Shown here: positions 1 through 12,100 of the stretch, one piece after another
Layout of the letters: every line of letters starts with the position of its first letter
Position numbering within the stretch: the stretch's first letter is position 1
Assembly (NCBI RefSeq): GCF_965363235.1
Contig: NC_134843.1
Location: forward strand, 6,262,001-6,326,000
Origin: Mytilus galloprovincialis
Taxonomy: Eukaryota; Mollusca; Bivalvia; Mytilida; Mytilidae
Length of the DNA: 64,000 nt
Direction of reading: 5' to 3'
The notes under the pieces: model-generated
Database searches by the model: none
What the model was told of the DNA's origin: nothing
The model's input: the letters and a program-made list of their open reading frames with translations, nothing else
Position numbers and translations under genes: made by a program

Positions 1-597
1 ATTATCGTGACGAGTTATTCTTTCAAAGTTGCATGCCTGCTATGAAAGTGTACGATTTTGTATTTGGTCATCAGCTTGAATATATTGAGATTGTCAATTC
101 TGAACAAACACTTATTTTTTTTATATATTGTGACATTGGTTACCCATGGTTGAAACACAAACTATTTGGAAATAACAGATTTATCTTCATTATGTATTCA
201 AACTGAAAGCAAGATTCAGTCCAATGCATCTAATGCGCTTCAGAACTAATTTGTCTAAAGTTGCTCATGATAGGGGTAAATTTGCAAGATGAGCAATCCA
301 AGCACTATAGGTGTTAACCTTCTATGTTATTTTGTTTCTAACAAGAGAGTTGTGATTTTATGTATCATTGTCATTTTGTTTAGGTTCTTTTGTTAGCTAT
401 TCTGACATCAGTCTCTGACTTCTTTTAGTCTGAATTTTACTGTGCGTATTGGTAGCAGCCGAGTAGTCAGCACTTCTGTGTTGACATGTTTAATCAATGA
501 TATGGTCATAACTATGAATTAAATGTTTACAAAACTTATAAAGAACTTTTGAAATACTAAGGCTTTTCTTACTCAGGAATAGATTACATTAGCTATA

Positions 598-756
598 TTT
601 GGCAAAACTTTTAGGAATTTTTTATCCTCAATGCTCTTCCACTTCGTACTTTATTTGGCCTTTGTGTACATCAGCATCACTGATAAGTCTTTTGTAGATG
701 AAATGTGCATCTGGAGCAAATACAAAATTTTTATCCTGGTATCTATGATGAGTTTA
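598..756 (+). repeat. Interspersed repeat A, diverged copy
   Basis: The copy runs from the GGCAAAACTTTTAGGAATTT region to GGTATCTATGATGAGTTTA. It shares its layout with copies at 25251-25335 and 55612-55775: a conserved core around ACTGATGAGTCTTTTGTAGA, then CATCTGG, then ATCCTGGTATCTATGATGAG. This copy is the most diverged; the CG-rich core seen in the other two (GACGAAACGCGCGTCTGG) has decayed here by apparent CpG loss. I know the family from mussel sequence but cannot assign it to a transposon class. Confidence 0.7.
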
Positions 757-974
757 TGTATTGCTGTGTGTTTTTTCAATCTACATTGACTTGATGTATA
801 GGGGCACAGTTGAGATATCACGAAACATGTTTAATTGTATTTTTGCACATCTCAAGTAAAGAGACTCTGGCCTTTGTTAGTAATGTATATTGTTTTTTAA
901 TTTTAGTTCTTTTATATGTTTAGGAGTTTAGTATGACGTCTATTTTGACTGAACTTGTTCACATATTTTTGTGT

Positions 975-1120
975 AGGGGCCATTTAAAGCCTCTCCAAGT
1001 GTAGAATTTTTTCGCTGAGTTGAAGACCCATTGGTGGCCTTCATTGCTTCTTTTTACTCTTTGGTCAGGTTGTTGTACCTTTGACACATTTTCTATTGTC
1101 ATTCTCTATTTTTTATTGTC
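975..1120 (-). repeat. Interspersed repeat C, reverse copy
   Basis: Read on the minus strand, this contains the same sequence as 36780-36885 and 57095-57285. It includes the phrase corresponding to CCACCAATGGGTCTTC and the CAAAGAGxxACAACCxGACC segment. It is a diverged copy of an abundant mussel repeat of unknown class. Confidence 0.65.
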
Positions 1121-3342
1121 TCATTGAAAATCATACCACATCTTTTATATTAATACTCTTTGATATGTTCTGCTCTTTTTTTATTCTCGGATTTGCTTGT
1201 TCCTTTTGTAAAATATAAACTTCCTTAAAAATGATTTTGTTTATAAAGCTAAGCCAAGTTAAACTATAACATAAAGCTAATAACACATTTTCAATTCTTA
1301 AAGTTTATCATATTAGGTATTATCATATTCTTTACAAAATATGAAATCTGCAAAATAACAATATAAATAGGGATTACAACATCAAAGATTTCTCATATAA
1401 CTGAGAATGCAAGTACACTCACAAATCTTGTTTACACTTACTTAGCATTCCATTCCATATACGCTGTAATTGTCACTACATTTTTAAGATTTTTTCTCTT
1501 ATAAGATTAACACAAAGGAAATTGCCATCATTGTAGTAACAGTCTTAAATCAGTTTTTTTATAAATTGAAAATTGAGTGGTAGAAACTCAGCGAAAAAAA
1601 TATGCTCATCGAATATGTTAATGAGAGAACTTAATGTATTCTTCTTTCAGGCATATTTTTGTTACAAAATACAAATTACATATAAATAAGAGTTTTTTCA
1701 CATGTTAAACCAAAAAAATAACACCAAAAGGTTCTTTCTCGAAATGCATAGATATTTCATTTGTATGGTTAGTACACAAATCAAAATTTATGAGATCTCA
1801 AAATCAGAGTTTTGGAAAGAATGTATTTAATCAAGTGTGTCCGAAATTTTTAAAAACAGAAAGTATTCAAATGCTTTGATGTCGATGTTTGACAAACTTA
1901 TTATTGGTCAAAATCTAAAGGTTTTCAATTGAAATGAATTATAATACCAAGGGATTTTATATTCAACAAGCCAAAAAATAATTGGAGTCCATAGGGATAC
2001 TCACATATACAAATTACACTTATACAATGCAGAATTATAAAACATTCAACTCTAAAATGAAAACTATTCTAAACAACAACAGATAAGGAAAACTATATAA
2101 CACTTTTGAAACTTTTATTTCATTCCAATCTAATCAAAGACATTGTTTGTTAAAAAAACAGTTTATCATGTTTATAATATTTCCCAACATTTTTTACTTT
2201 TTATTCCTTAAAACATTCCTTTTTTTCATATAGATGTATATTCTTCTAAGGCATGCATAGTTTCAAATATATATGTATCACGATAAACTTCTTTCTGCAT
2301 TCACTACTTCTTGAACAATGTCTACTTATATTTTGTTCTAAATCAAATATAAATGATTTACATACTTACATAAATGGTTATAGTTAAGGCTTGATTGCAT
2401 TAACATGACTGTACTATTAAGCATGGAAATCAGCATTATTTATGCTTCCTCTTATAGATGGACAGAAAACTTAACAGTGAGTATAAATTTTGTAAAAAAA
2501 TTTTTTATATATATACCTATATGATATTGTACTGTAAAACCTCAACTACAAATATCCAAAACAGACCAGAGTACACAATCTTAAAGATCTGACCTTACAA
2601 TCATAACAGATGACTTGCATGGGTGTTCAATGTCCTGAACAGAAGAACAATTACTATGGGTCATTGGAGGAGACTTAGACAACAGGTTTGGAATATAAGT
2701 TGTCTATTATATTTTTTGTAGCACCATGCATTGAGGATATACAGGTTCTTGCATATTATTTTTCTTTTCTTTCCAGCAGATTGTCGTGTTTATAAATTCA
2801 ATACTGAATAATGCTTTCAAAACCTAGATTAATAAACACTAAACCATTTAAAGCAACTTTCCTAAATTACAATCAACATTAAAAGCAGACTAGCTTTGAT
2901 ATCACATAAAATTATTGACAACATTTAAATATGCAGTGGAAAGATACTTAATCACACAAAAACACTAATTTATAACCTTATATCCATGGAATATTGCAGA
3001 TCAATAGTCCTGGTTAAAAAAAAATTTGTGGTTTACCAATTTTCTATCTTCCTCAATAGAATTATTATTATCATATTATGACATACCTATTTCAAGCATT
3101 GTTTACCTTAGCAAATATGTTTCTTTGTTTTACTGTCAGAGTGTGTAATGCAATAAACCAGTTTTCAGTCTGTTGATAATATAAACATGTTTTTTTAGGA
3201 GGCTGAATTGTAAAAATTACATAAATAGAAATTGTTAGCATTCATGTCCTGACCACAGCCAACTATATATAATCTGAGACATCTATATCTATGGTATGTT
3301 GTGTAAATGGATATAACTGATCTTTTAAAAAATTACATATAA

Positions 3343-3639
3343 CCCTTTCCTCCATAATGACGCCTTTTGACGCCAACCCCTTTACTCCATAATGACGCCT
3401 TTTGACACCTGTGTAGTACCTTATTTGAAATGCTTTGACTACAAAATGTCTGCATCAGACTTAAAAAAATTTGTATCCAATATAACAAGGACATTCATGA
3501 GAATATCTGACTTGAATTTCATTGATGAAATATTCGTTTTCACAACGCATTAACACTTTAAACCAGATGATATTTTTTTACTGAAAAAAATCCTATGCGA
3601 ATTAAGTATATTAAAAAAAAAAATCCATGGAGGAAAGGG
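3343..3639. mobile_element. Short MITE with 13-bp terminal inverted repeats
   Basis: The element begins CCCTTTCCTCCAT and ends with its reverse complement ATGGAGGAAAGGG. It is flanked on both sides by ATAA (3339-3342 and 3640-3643), the likely target duplication. The left end is duplicated in tandem: a unit of about 34 bp carrying CTCCATAATGACGCCTTTTG occurs twice. No coding capacity is seen. CCC...GGG ends with an AT-rich 4-bp duplication could suggest a piggyBac-type relative, but TTAA is not kept, so the superfamily is open. Confidence 0.65.
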
Positions 3640-5702
3640 ATAATACAAAAGCATACCAAATATTAGCTTATTATACATGACCTGTAGAATTAACATAAAA
3701 TAATCATTTTAACTTATTGTTAGAGACATATAATCACATATGTAAAGATGCAGGTCAGACGACCTTTATAAAATTTAATTATTTCACAAAATATGACAAA
3801 ATTATTCATGTATTTCTTACACTAATTAAAAAGGATAACTTTCATTGAATATGATTATTATTTCTAACATTAAAAAAACTATAATATGACTACAAAATAT
3901 ATGAGTAGAAACACAATCTACCTAGACATGATAGATATCCTTATCTACATGATTCTACAATCGGTAATCAATTGTATGTTTCAAAAGTCTATAATACAAT
4001 GCCATTTCTGTCACTAGAAAGATAAAACTCAAGTGTCTACTCTCATACAACTATACTTGAGGCCAAACATTTACAATGAAATCATATAGTCATGTTGTGA
4101 ATTACATTTTTTTCTGAATGAAAACTATCAACTTTCACCTTATATCATTTTAACATTTTATAATAATTTTTACTTAACCATTGCTTAATTAATTTTTCCG
4201 AGGAAATTTAGACAAAAAATTGAAAAACATTCACTATAAAGTATATAAACATTAATGATTTAATACTCTTAGCTTTCAATTCACTTGACAAACATTTATT
4301 AAAAGTCACAAATGTATTTTAAATGGCCCTTAAACAAGGAAATATTTCTTAAACGATGAGGATTCAAATATATGGAGAAAGTAAAATTTTGAAAAAAAGC
4401 ATATATTAAAAAAATCCAATCAAGTCTTTTTACCACTTTTTTCAGTTAATTCATACATAAATTTAATAACTAAAAAAAATGTCCATACATAAATTAAACA
4501 CTCTTTTCTATGAATTACAATCTGTCAAACAAAATCTTCCAAATACAATCTTTCAAGCCTTTGTCAAAACATAATGAAAACATTATATAACCAAAATATA
4601 ATTTGAAAATTTTTGAAAGATTATGACTAGAATTTTCTATAAATAGAATGTGTTTATATTTGACTAAAATATATTTTTCCAAAATGCTTTTTCATAAAAA
4701 TATAACAAAAAAATTTTTATCCTTTTTAAACTACAATTTGTGATATTCTCATATAAATACAAAATACTTATAGAGTGCCTTGAGAAACCAAGGTGAAACA
4801 ATTCAAACACTTGTCATGGCAGTTCAGAATTTATATGGTTTACTTTAGGTGTGGGGATCAGATCAACTTCTGTTGGAGTAAAATATTTCAATGTTGTTTT
4901 TTTCTGAATAACGTCAAGATGTAATTTTTAAATGCAAAGTTGTCTTTCCTGTATTGGTTTCAAAATCCAATGATCATTTCTCTATTAGGTATATTTCCAA
5001 CCCCATCTGCCTCCCCCCTATCCCAAATAATATTAAAAAGGGAATACTATAGGCTCTAGTATCAATATGAAATAAATATAATTATATATACAACCTTATG
5101 TAAATGCTTAATATCTACATAAAATAACATAAAACATAAAAAATAGAAAACTAAAATAACTATAACAAATATAAATAAAATATCTATAAATAGCATTGGA
5201 GACCTAAATAATTTTATAAATGGATCATTATATGGCAAGAAATAATAAATGTTAAATATAACAAATCTAATCTTTCAAAACACATGGATTCATAAATGTG
5301 TTTTTAAAAAAACAAATTTGTAGAAAATGACTTCAAACAAGCATTTGCAGTTCATACATATATAGCCTTTTTCAGTAAATGATACATAAAAGTAATCAAT
5401 ATCTAATATTATTACGTAGACTATATAGAGTAAAAGGATATCATTTAATTATCCAAGTTGATAAAAATTAATCTAAAAAAAAGTATAGTTTCTTAAACAT
5501 GTTAAAAAAACATGAAATATTGTTAATGAGTCATTAAACACTTTCAGGCCAATTTTAAATCTGGAATTATTTTTTTTATATTTCAAATTTGTTACCATAA
5601 CTTATAAGATAACCCAAAACTGGTAAACAAGTTCAGGAACAAATGCAAAGAATGAAGGCTAGATGAATTTTCTAAGCTTAATTTGGATTATCTCCCATTA
5701 TT

Positions 5703-5708
5703 TTTATT
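5703..5708 (-). terminator. Candidate poly(A) signal of the syntrophin gene
   Basis: Read on the minus strand this is AATAAA, the first such hexamer I find about 480 bases beyond the syntrophin stop codon. It would give a short 3' UTR. AATAAA is frequent by chance in DNA this AT-rich, so the call is weak. Confidence 0.25.
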
Positions 5709-6186
5709 TTGAATATAATATACCACCTGACCACAGTGGGTTTCTTTTATGATAAACCCAAGTGCAACACTTTAATTTTGATTCTAGAAAAAATTCTAAT
5801 TCCTTGTGTATTATATTATATACTAAGTCAAAAATCTATTTTCCTTATTTTTAGTCTACTTTTTCTGTCAGTGTGCAATCCTAAACATTACTGTTACAAA
5901 ATATATATTTCTTAAATATATAAATAGCTTTTGAAAGAGAAAATGGTTAATACATTTGTAATACAAAATATATATTGCTGCATGATGTTACATTACTGTT
6001 GACCTTTTATCTGCATCACGATGAGTCCCCTATAGCATCTAATTACATCTGTTTAGAAACTGTACACCATCATGCAATTTGTACACATTCCTTTTTAAAG
6101 CTTTTTCCTTTCTAAAATTAAAAATTTGTCTTCAAAATATCTAAATAAATTTCCTTTCTGTATTCAGATATTTCCTCCAGTTTTTT

Positions 6187-9100
6187 TCATGCTACCAATC
6201 CAAGTCGGTTAACCTTAGATGACAAAAATGTATGTAGAACAAACACAATAGGTTTTGGACAGGTCTGCAGATCCAGTTCCTGAAACACAATTAGGTTAAA
6301 TTTAACATTAGGATTTATTATCATGTCTATCATGTTAATCACCAAAATAAGACCTTTAATAAACAACACGGACTGTAAATTTATTTTTTATTTAAAATGT
6401 CTTTCAATTTCAGAGGTCAAACTTTCCTTTACTGTAAATTCAGAAATTATTGCGAGGTTTTTATTATTCGAAAAATGCTACAGAGTTGTAAACGCAATAA
6501 TTAAAACTCGCATTTTGAAATATTTCGTATGAATTAAACATGACTTTTCTCAAAAATCGTTATAATTAAAATCACATTTAAGTTTAAAGTTACAAAATCG
6601 CAATAATAAACATGATAAATGCACGCAACAATTTCTGAATTTACAGTAATTATTTCAAACACATATAAAGACCATCTTTCAGCAAATGTCTTTTAGACTT
6701 GCCTAAAAAATTGCAGAATCACGATCAATTTTGTAGACTTTACCTTTAGCAGTCAATAGCATTACACCAACATAAACAATTGTAATTATATAAGGACCAA
6801 TATCTATAGAACAGTATATTCCTAAATAGACTTTCACTGACATGCTGAAGTTTATAAGTTATAGAGTGTGACGGGTAATCAGTGTAGTTGGTTTGTGTCT
6901 GTTATAGTTGTTTTTCGTAATCTGTTTTGTTATAAATTAGACCATTCATTTTCTCAATTTTCTCATTTCATATTTTTCATTTTTGAGCATTTTATAGCCT
7001 ACTATGTGGTATAGGTTTTTCTCATTGTTGAAGGCTGTTTTGTTGCCTATAGTTGCTTACATCCACTTCTTCTAAACCTAGGTGGATAGTGTTCTTATTG
7101 GCAATCATACCACATCTCCTTATTTTTATATTAACATGTTTTGTTCTGTTGATAATTTGGATATCTATATGTTTCATATCTGTGTATTATTCATACAATC
7201 TCCACTTATTTAACATCCATAAATGGACATACAAAATGGAAGCATTTAAACAACAAGCCTCAATACCTAGACCGGATTTTAATAGCCAATTAGTTTAAGA
7301 GAAATTATATTATTAATGTACCCTTTCAAATCTTAGTGGTCTTCAAAAAATTGTAGATAAAATACTTACATGTTCTCCATCTGTTCCAAAATCTAACCAC
7401 ATCAACCTGTTCCCGTCATCTCCTGACATTCGTAACTTTTCATACGGAAAAGACCAGAACATTTTATCATCATTTGCATGGTATAAGGTAAAACCATTTT
7501 CATAGTGTAGATTTAGTCTGGCTTCTTGGTTCTGCCAAGTACATACTGAAAAATACAAACACACAAATAATAATATCAGATTTAGTCTGGACTCTTGATT
7601 ATGCCACATGTGCCATGAACAAACTCAAAAACACACGCACAAAAATAAAACAAGATTCAGTCTTAACTCTACTCTGACAGCCATTTTTATAGGTTTTATT
7701 GAAAATACTCGAACAAAAATAATAATGAAAGGACAAGTCCAGTCTAGCCAGCTGAACATTTTTGCATTCCTGTTTTCAATCTTTTTAACTTTGAAAAACA
7801 AGGCAAAAAATTAAATGTACTAGATGGATATAAAAACAATTACTTCATACAATGTACTTTAGATATCAATTCTGTAAAATGATGTTATACAGGTTATAAC
7901 TTGAGGACGTATATTTTAAATTTTGTTTATCAACAGTGCACCATTAGAAGTGTGAAACATCAGAAGACTTAAACTTGAATGCTGTACCTCTTATTAATGC
8001 AATAAAACATAGATAAAAAACTTAATTTTCTACAGAATATGTAAATCTGTCAACTATAGTAAGCATCATTGACTTAAATAGTTATTCAAGTTTATTTTAT
8101 ACAGTAAGAAGAGTGTGTCCAAAGTACACGGATGCCCCACTCGCACTATCATTTTCTATGTTCAATGGACTGTGAAATTGGGTAAAAAAATTAATTTGGC
8201 ATTAAAATTAGAAAGATCATATCATAGGGAACATGTGTACTAAGTTTCAAGTTGATTGGATTTCAACTTCATCAAAAACTACCTTGATCAAAAACTTTAA
8301 CCTGAAACTCCCACTTTCATTTTCTATGTTCAGTGGACCCTGAAATTGGAGTCAAAAGCCTAATTTGGCTTTAAAATTAGAAAGGTCATATCATAAGCAG
8401 CAAGTGTACTAAGTTTCAAGTTGATTAGACTTCAGCTTCATCAAAAACTACCTTGACCAAAAACTTTAACCTAAAGCGGGACAGACGGACTCACGGAAGG
8501 ACGCACGGACAGACGAACAGAGCAACAAACAGATGGACGCACAGACCAGAAAACATAATGCCTGTCTACTATTGTAGGTGGGGCATAAAAATTTAAAATC
8601 ATATGAAACCAGTGACTGGTGAAAAATACTGTAATGCATGTATATATCATCAACTAAGTCTTCTGGGCACGATTTTATCATTTTAAGTACATCCATTTCG
8701 TATAATCGTCAAAAAAAAATTCTCTCCGTCTGTTATGATGTGAAAATATGGCAGCTTATTAACTGTTGTATCTTGAAGCTGTAGTTTACTGATTGTCACC
8801 TAAGTATAAACAATCAACAAAGAAACATAGGAACTCATATTCTCATACCACATCTTCCTTTTTCTATATATAAATATCTTACCACAACTAACTTCTTTAA
8901 TCAATACTGCAGCTCCATGTGAACCTTGGACTAATGCTCTGGACCAGTATGCCAGGTCTCGTTGTGTTTCTACCCTAAATACATGCATTTCTACACCATT
9001 TCTGGTCCCACATCTCGTTCCAAATGTCACTAAATCACCACCGGTCATTGGGTTAGTTCTCTGACCAGAATGAATTAGTCTGAAATTGATTTGAATTCAT

Positions 9101-12100
9101 ATAAATCAATATCAAATGCTTATAAATAAGCCTCAAATTCCTGTTTTATTTTCTAAGTAATCATATCTTGACATGCAGTGTCATTAGATTTTAAGTCATT
9201 TTGTAAGTAAGTGTAGTTAGGTTGGTGTCTCATTGAGGTATACCCAGCTCTTTTTTTATTCATACATAAATCAGATTTACATGTGCAGTACTAGTAAACC
9301 TTTAAGATTAAACAAATATTTCAAATATTTTGAATTCAATATCAATCGTTAAGGGACGACATCAAAAGATCGATGTAGGATAAAAAACTTAAATCAAATA
9401 GTTTGGGGGGGGGGGGGGGGTAAAATTCTGCAAGTTTTGTATATCTAAAATCGATTTTTACATATATCCCTATTGGTAAATCAATTTTTCCCAAATTAAG
9501 TTAAGAGGGGAATGAGGGGGTCAGTGAAAAAACTATGTGAATTAAGTTTTTTATCCTACATTGAACTTTTGATGTCGTCCCTAACATGGTTATAGCAATA
9601 TTCTGAACATTTTTCCCCTGCCTCTACAAATAGCGATGAAGGTATACGTATATGATAAGGTAGTTTATTTGATCCCTTGATTTTGAAATCAAAAGTGTTA
9701 TAAGTCAACTAACATGGAGTAACATCTTAATAAAACATTAATTACCATGATAACTGTTGATTCATTTAGTTTTGTTGGTTACAATTTTTCGTAGATTGAG
9801 GAAAACATAAATTGTCTGTTCGTTGATATTTGATTTTGTGATTTTGACTTCATACAAGCATATATATGAAATTTTTACTATGTTTTAAATTTTAATTTGT
9901 GGTTCATCTAAAATTAGTTTTCCACAAATAACAATAAATCCACAGTAGTCTGTTACCATGGTTACATATCATCAGTGTTTATAGTTTGGAATGTTGTCTT
10001 TCAAATATGCATCATGTGCATAAGCATGATAAGGGCATGAAACTTCTTGCATTTTTCAAGTGTTTAAAGGACAATGAAGGAAAACCTGTTAAAATTGACA
10101 AAATAGTCTCATTTCGAGATCATGCATTCATGTCATTATCATTTTATATTTTAACATCCCAAAATGTATGAAAAATAACTGACCATTTAAGGTCAAACAT
10201 GTCACCATCAATCATACTGACCATCCTGCACTACAGAGTTCAGTTGACATCCTTTTCATTATCTATAAAATTACATATTTTGAAAGGTTCGAAGACTGAA
10301 ATTATTTTTTTTTAATTTCAGGGTAAAAAATTATTACAAGCTGTAAACATACCCCTTCCATTTTCATACAGACTACATATATATGCAAAACTACATATGT
10401 ATTACTTCCTGTACGCAAGGTTTTTTTTTATCAAAATAGAAATACATGTAGTTGCAAACCTTGTAGCCAGTAATGGATGACTTTGAAATGGTGTGGCCCA
10501 TTCCTCTTTACTCCAAGGGGCTGTGTCATACATCATTAAATCTTTATCTGTTACAGCTAGGAATACTGGTTTCCAGGTGGGGGTACCTTGCTCATTCGAT
10601 AACTAAAAAGTAAAGGATGATAAAAACGTAAATTCATTTAAAATGACATGCTGTAAATTAGGTTTCCTCTATATCTGTAAATAAGTAAAAGATATACATG
10701 CATGACATGTGAAAATTTGATGTTGAATGTGTGTAAAATGTCTTTTTTGGCACGGCTTTTGTTTAATAATAGTCATGTTTATTTTGTCCAAAAGCAATGT
10801 GTAATATGACCATTACAGGTTAAATATATATCAATTTCAACACTTATGGCATCACCATGATCGGCTCTAAAATGTCCAGATTTTTTACTGGTTCATATAC
10901 TAATGAAATCAACAGAACTTTATATAAAGACTTGATAGACCACATATTTTTATTTAATATTAAGTAATTCAAGTATTTTTGCAATTTTAGTGGCCAAATG
11001 AGGCTCCTATCATGCAACAATGTACAACATGAGCTAATTATATCTACTGCTTTAATTGAAGAACTGAATGAAAAACCCAAGATCTTTTATTAAACATGTT
11101 AAATCGGTCACAAAATGTGTGTCATGATGAATGTTTATAAATACATGTACATATAAATGCATGTTATAACTCACAAGCCTGAAGCAATTAACAGTAAATT
11201 TTGATTCCCTGACTAGTCATTAGGAGTTTTAACTATAAAACATCTTGTATGCACAGTTAATTTTAAGGCCATGCAAAATTTATTGTTGGTTTTCCCTAAC
11301 ATCATGATTATTGCTGGATTTGTGTTTAACCTACAAGTCAAATCTTTTTTTTAACACCTGAAACAATGGGCATGAAATTAAGATGAAAAAAAAATTATTT
11401 TTAACTATATATGATAATCCTTTAAATGACTGTTGAAAACTGTAGTCATAGTTGTGAACTCACCTGCTCAGATAACCATCCAATGTGTTTGATCTCCCCT
11501 GAATTAGGAGCTGAACTCATTATGTGGTTAGCTTCCTCTATACATTGTCTCATCAAAATAGCCACATTAGCATGAATGAGATTGAACCATTCTGAGGCTG
11601 TTCCAGGATCAGGAAACCTTAATACACAGGAACTTTTCCCATCAGGGGAATTGAGTTCTAAAGTTTTTCTTTCAGGATCTGACATACTAAGATTTCTACA
11701 TAAATAACATAATTTTAATGGGATTGTCTTGGATTCATTCCAGTTTGCCCGGGCAGCATCTCTCTGAGCTTCTTGACCGCCCCAACCTAAGTCATTCAAT
11801 GCTGAGGTCTTTCTAAAATATGGACTAACTTCTCTTATATACTTCACTGAAACAGAGGAAAAAACATTTTAGACTTAACAAACACCCACACAATAATAGT
11901 ACATGTATGTACAGGTCTGTATGAACATGTTATGCATGCATGTGCATGTACATTTTAATTTGTCAGAAAGTTCTACTATAAAGTACTATGAAAAAATGAA
12001 GAACTAAACAGGTCAAATTCTCACAGTATCAGAAAATGAGTGAAAATTGTCTCTGTTTTACAGAATTAAACTGATATTATTTATCAGAAGGCAAAGCATT

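Larger units (their letters stand above)
1..6186. other. Gene-free AT-rich region left of the syntrophin gene
   Basis: I see no exon with a convincing protein match here. The region probably includes the 3' UTR of the minus-strand syntrophin gene at its right edge. It holds a copy of interspersed repeat A (598-756), a reverse copy of repeat C (975-1120), and a short MITE (3343-3639). Otherwise it is low-complexity A/T-rich sequence. Short reading frames here, for example the 68-residue one at 5709-5915, have composition expected of AT-rich noise. Confidence 0.6.
6280..7369. other. Syntrophin last intron
   Basis: The intron carries the mariner-like MITE (6432-6646) and a reverse copy of repeat B (6895-7135). 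I see no other coding signal. Confidence 0.8.
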
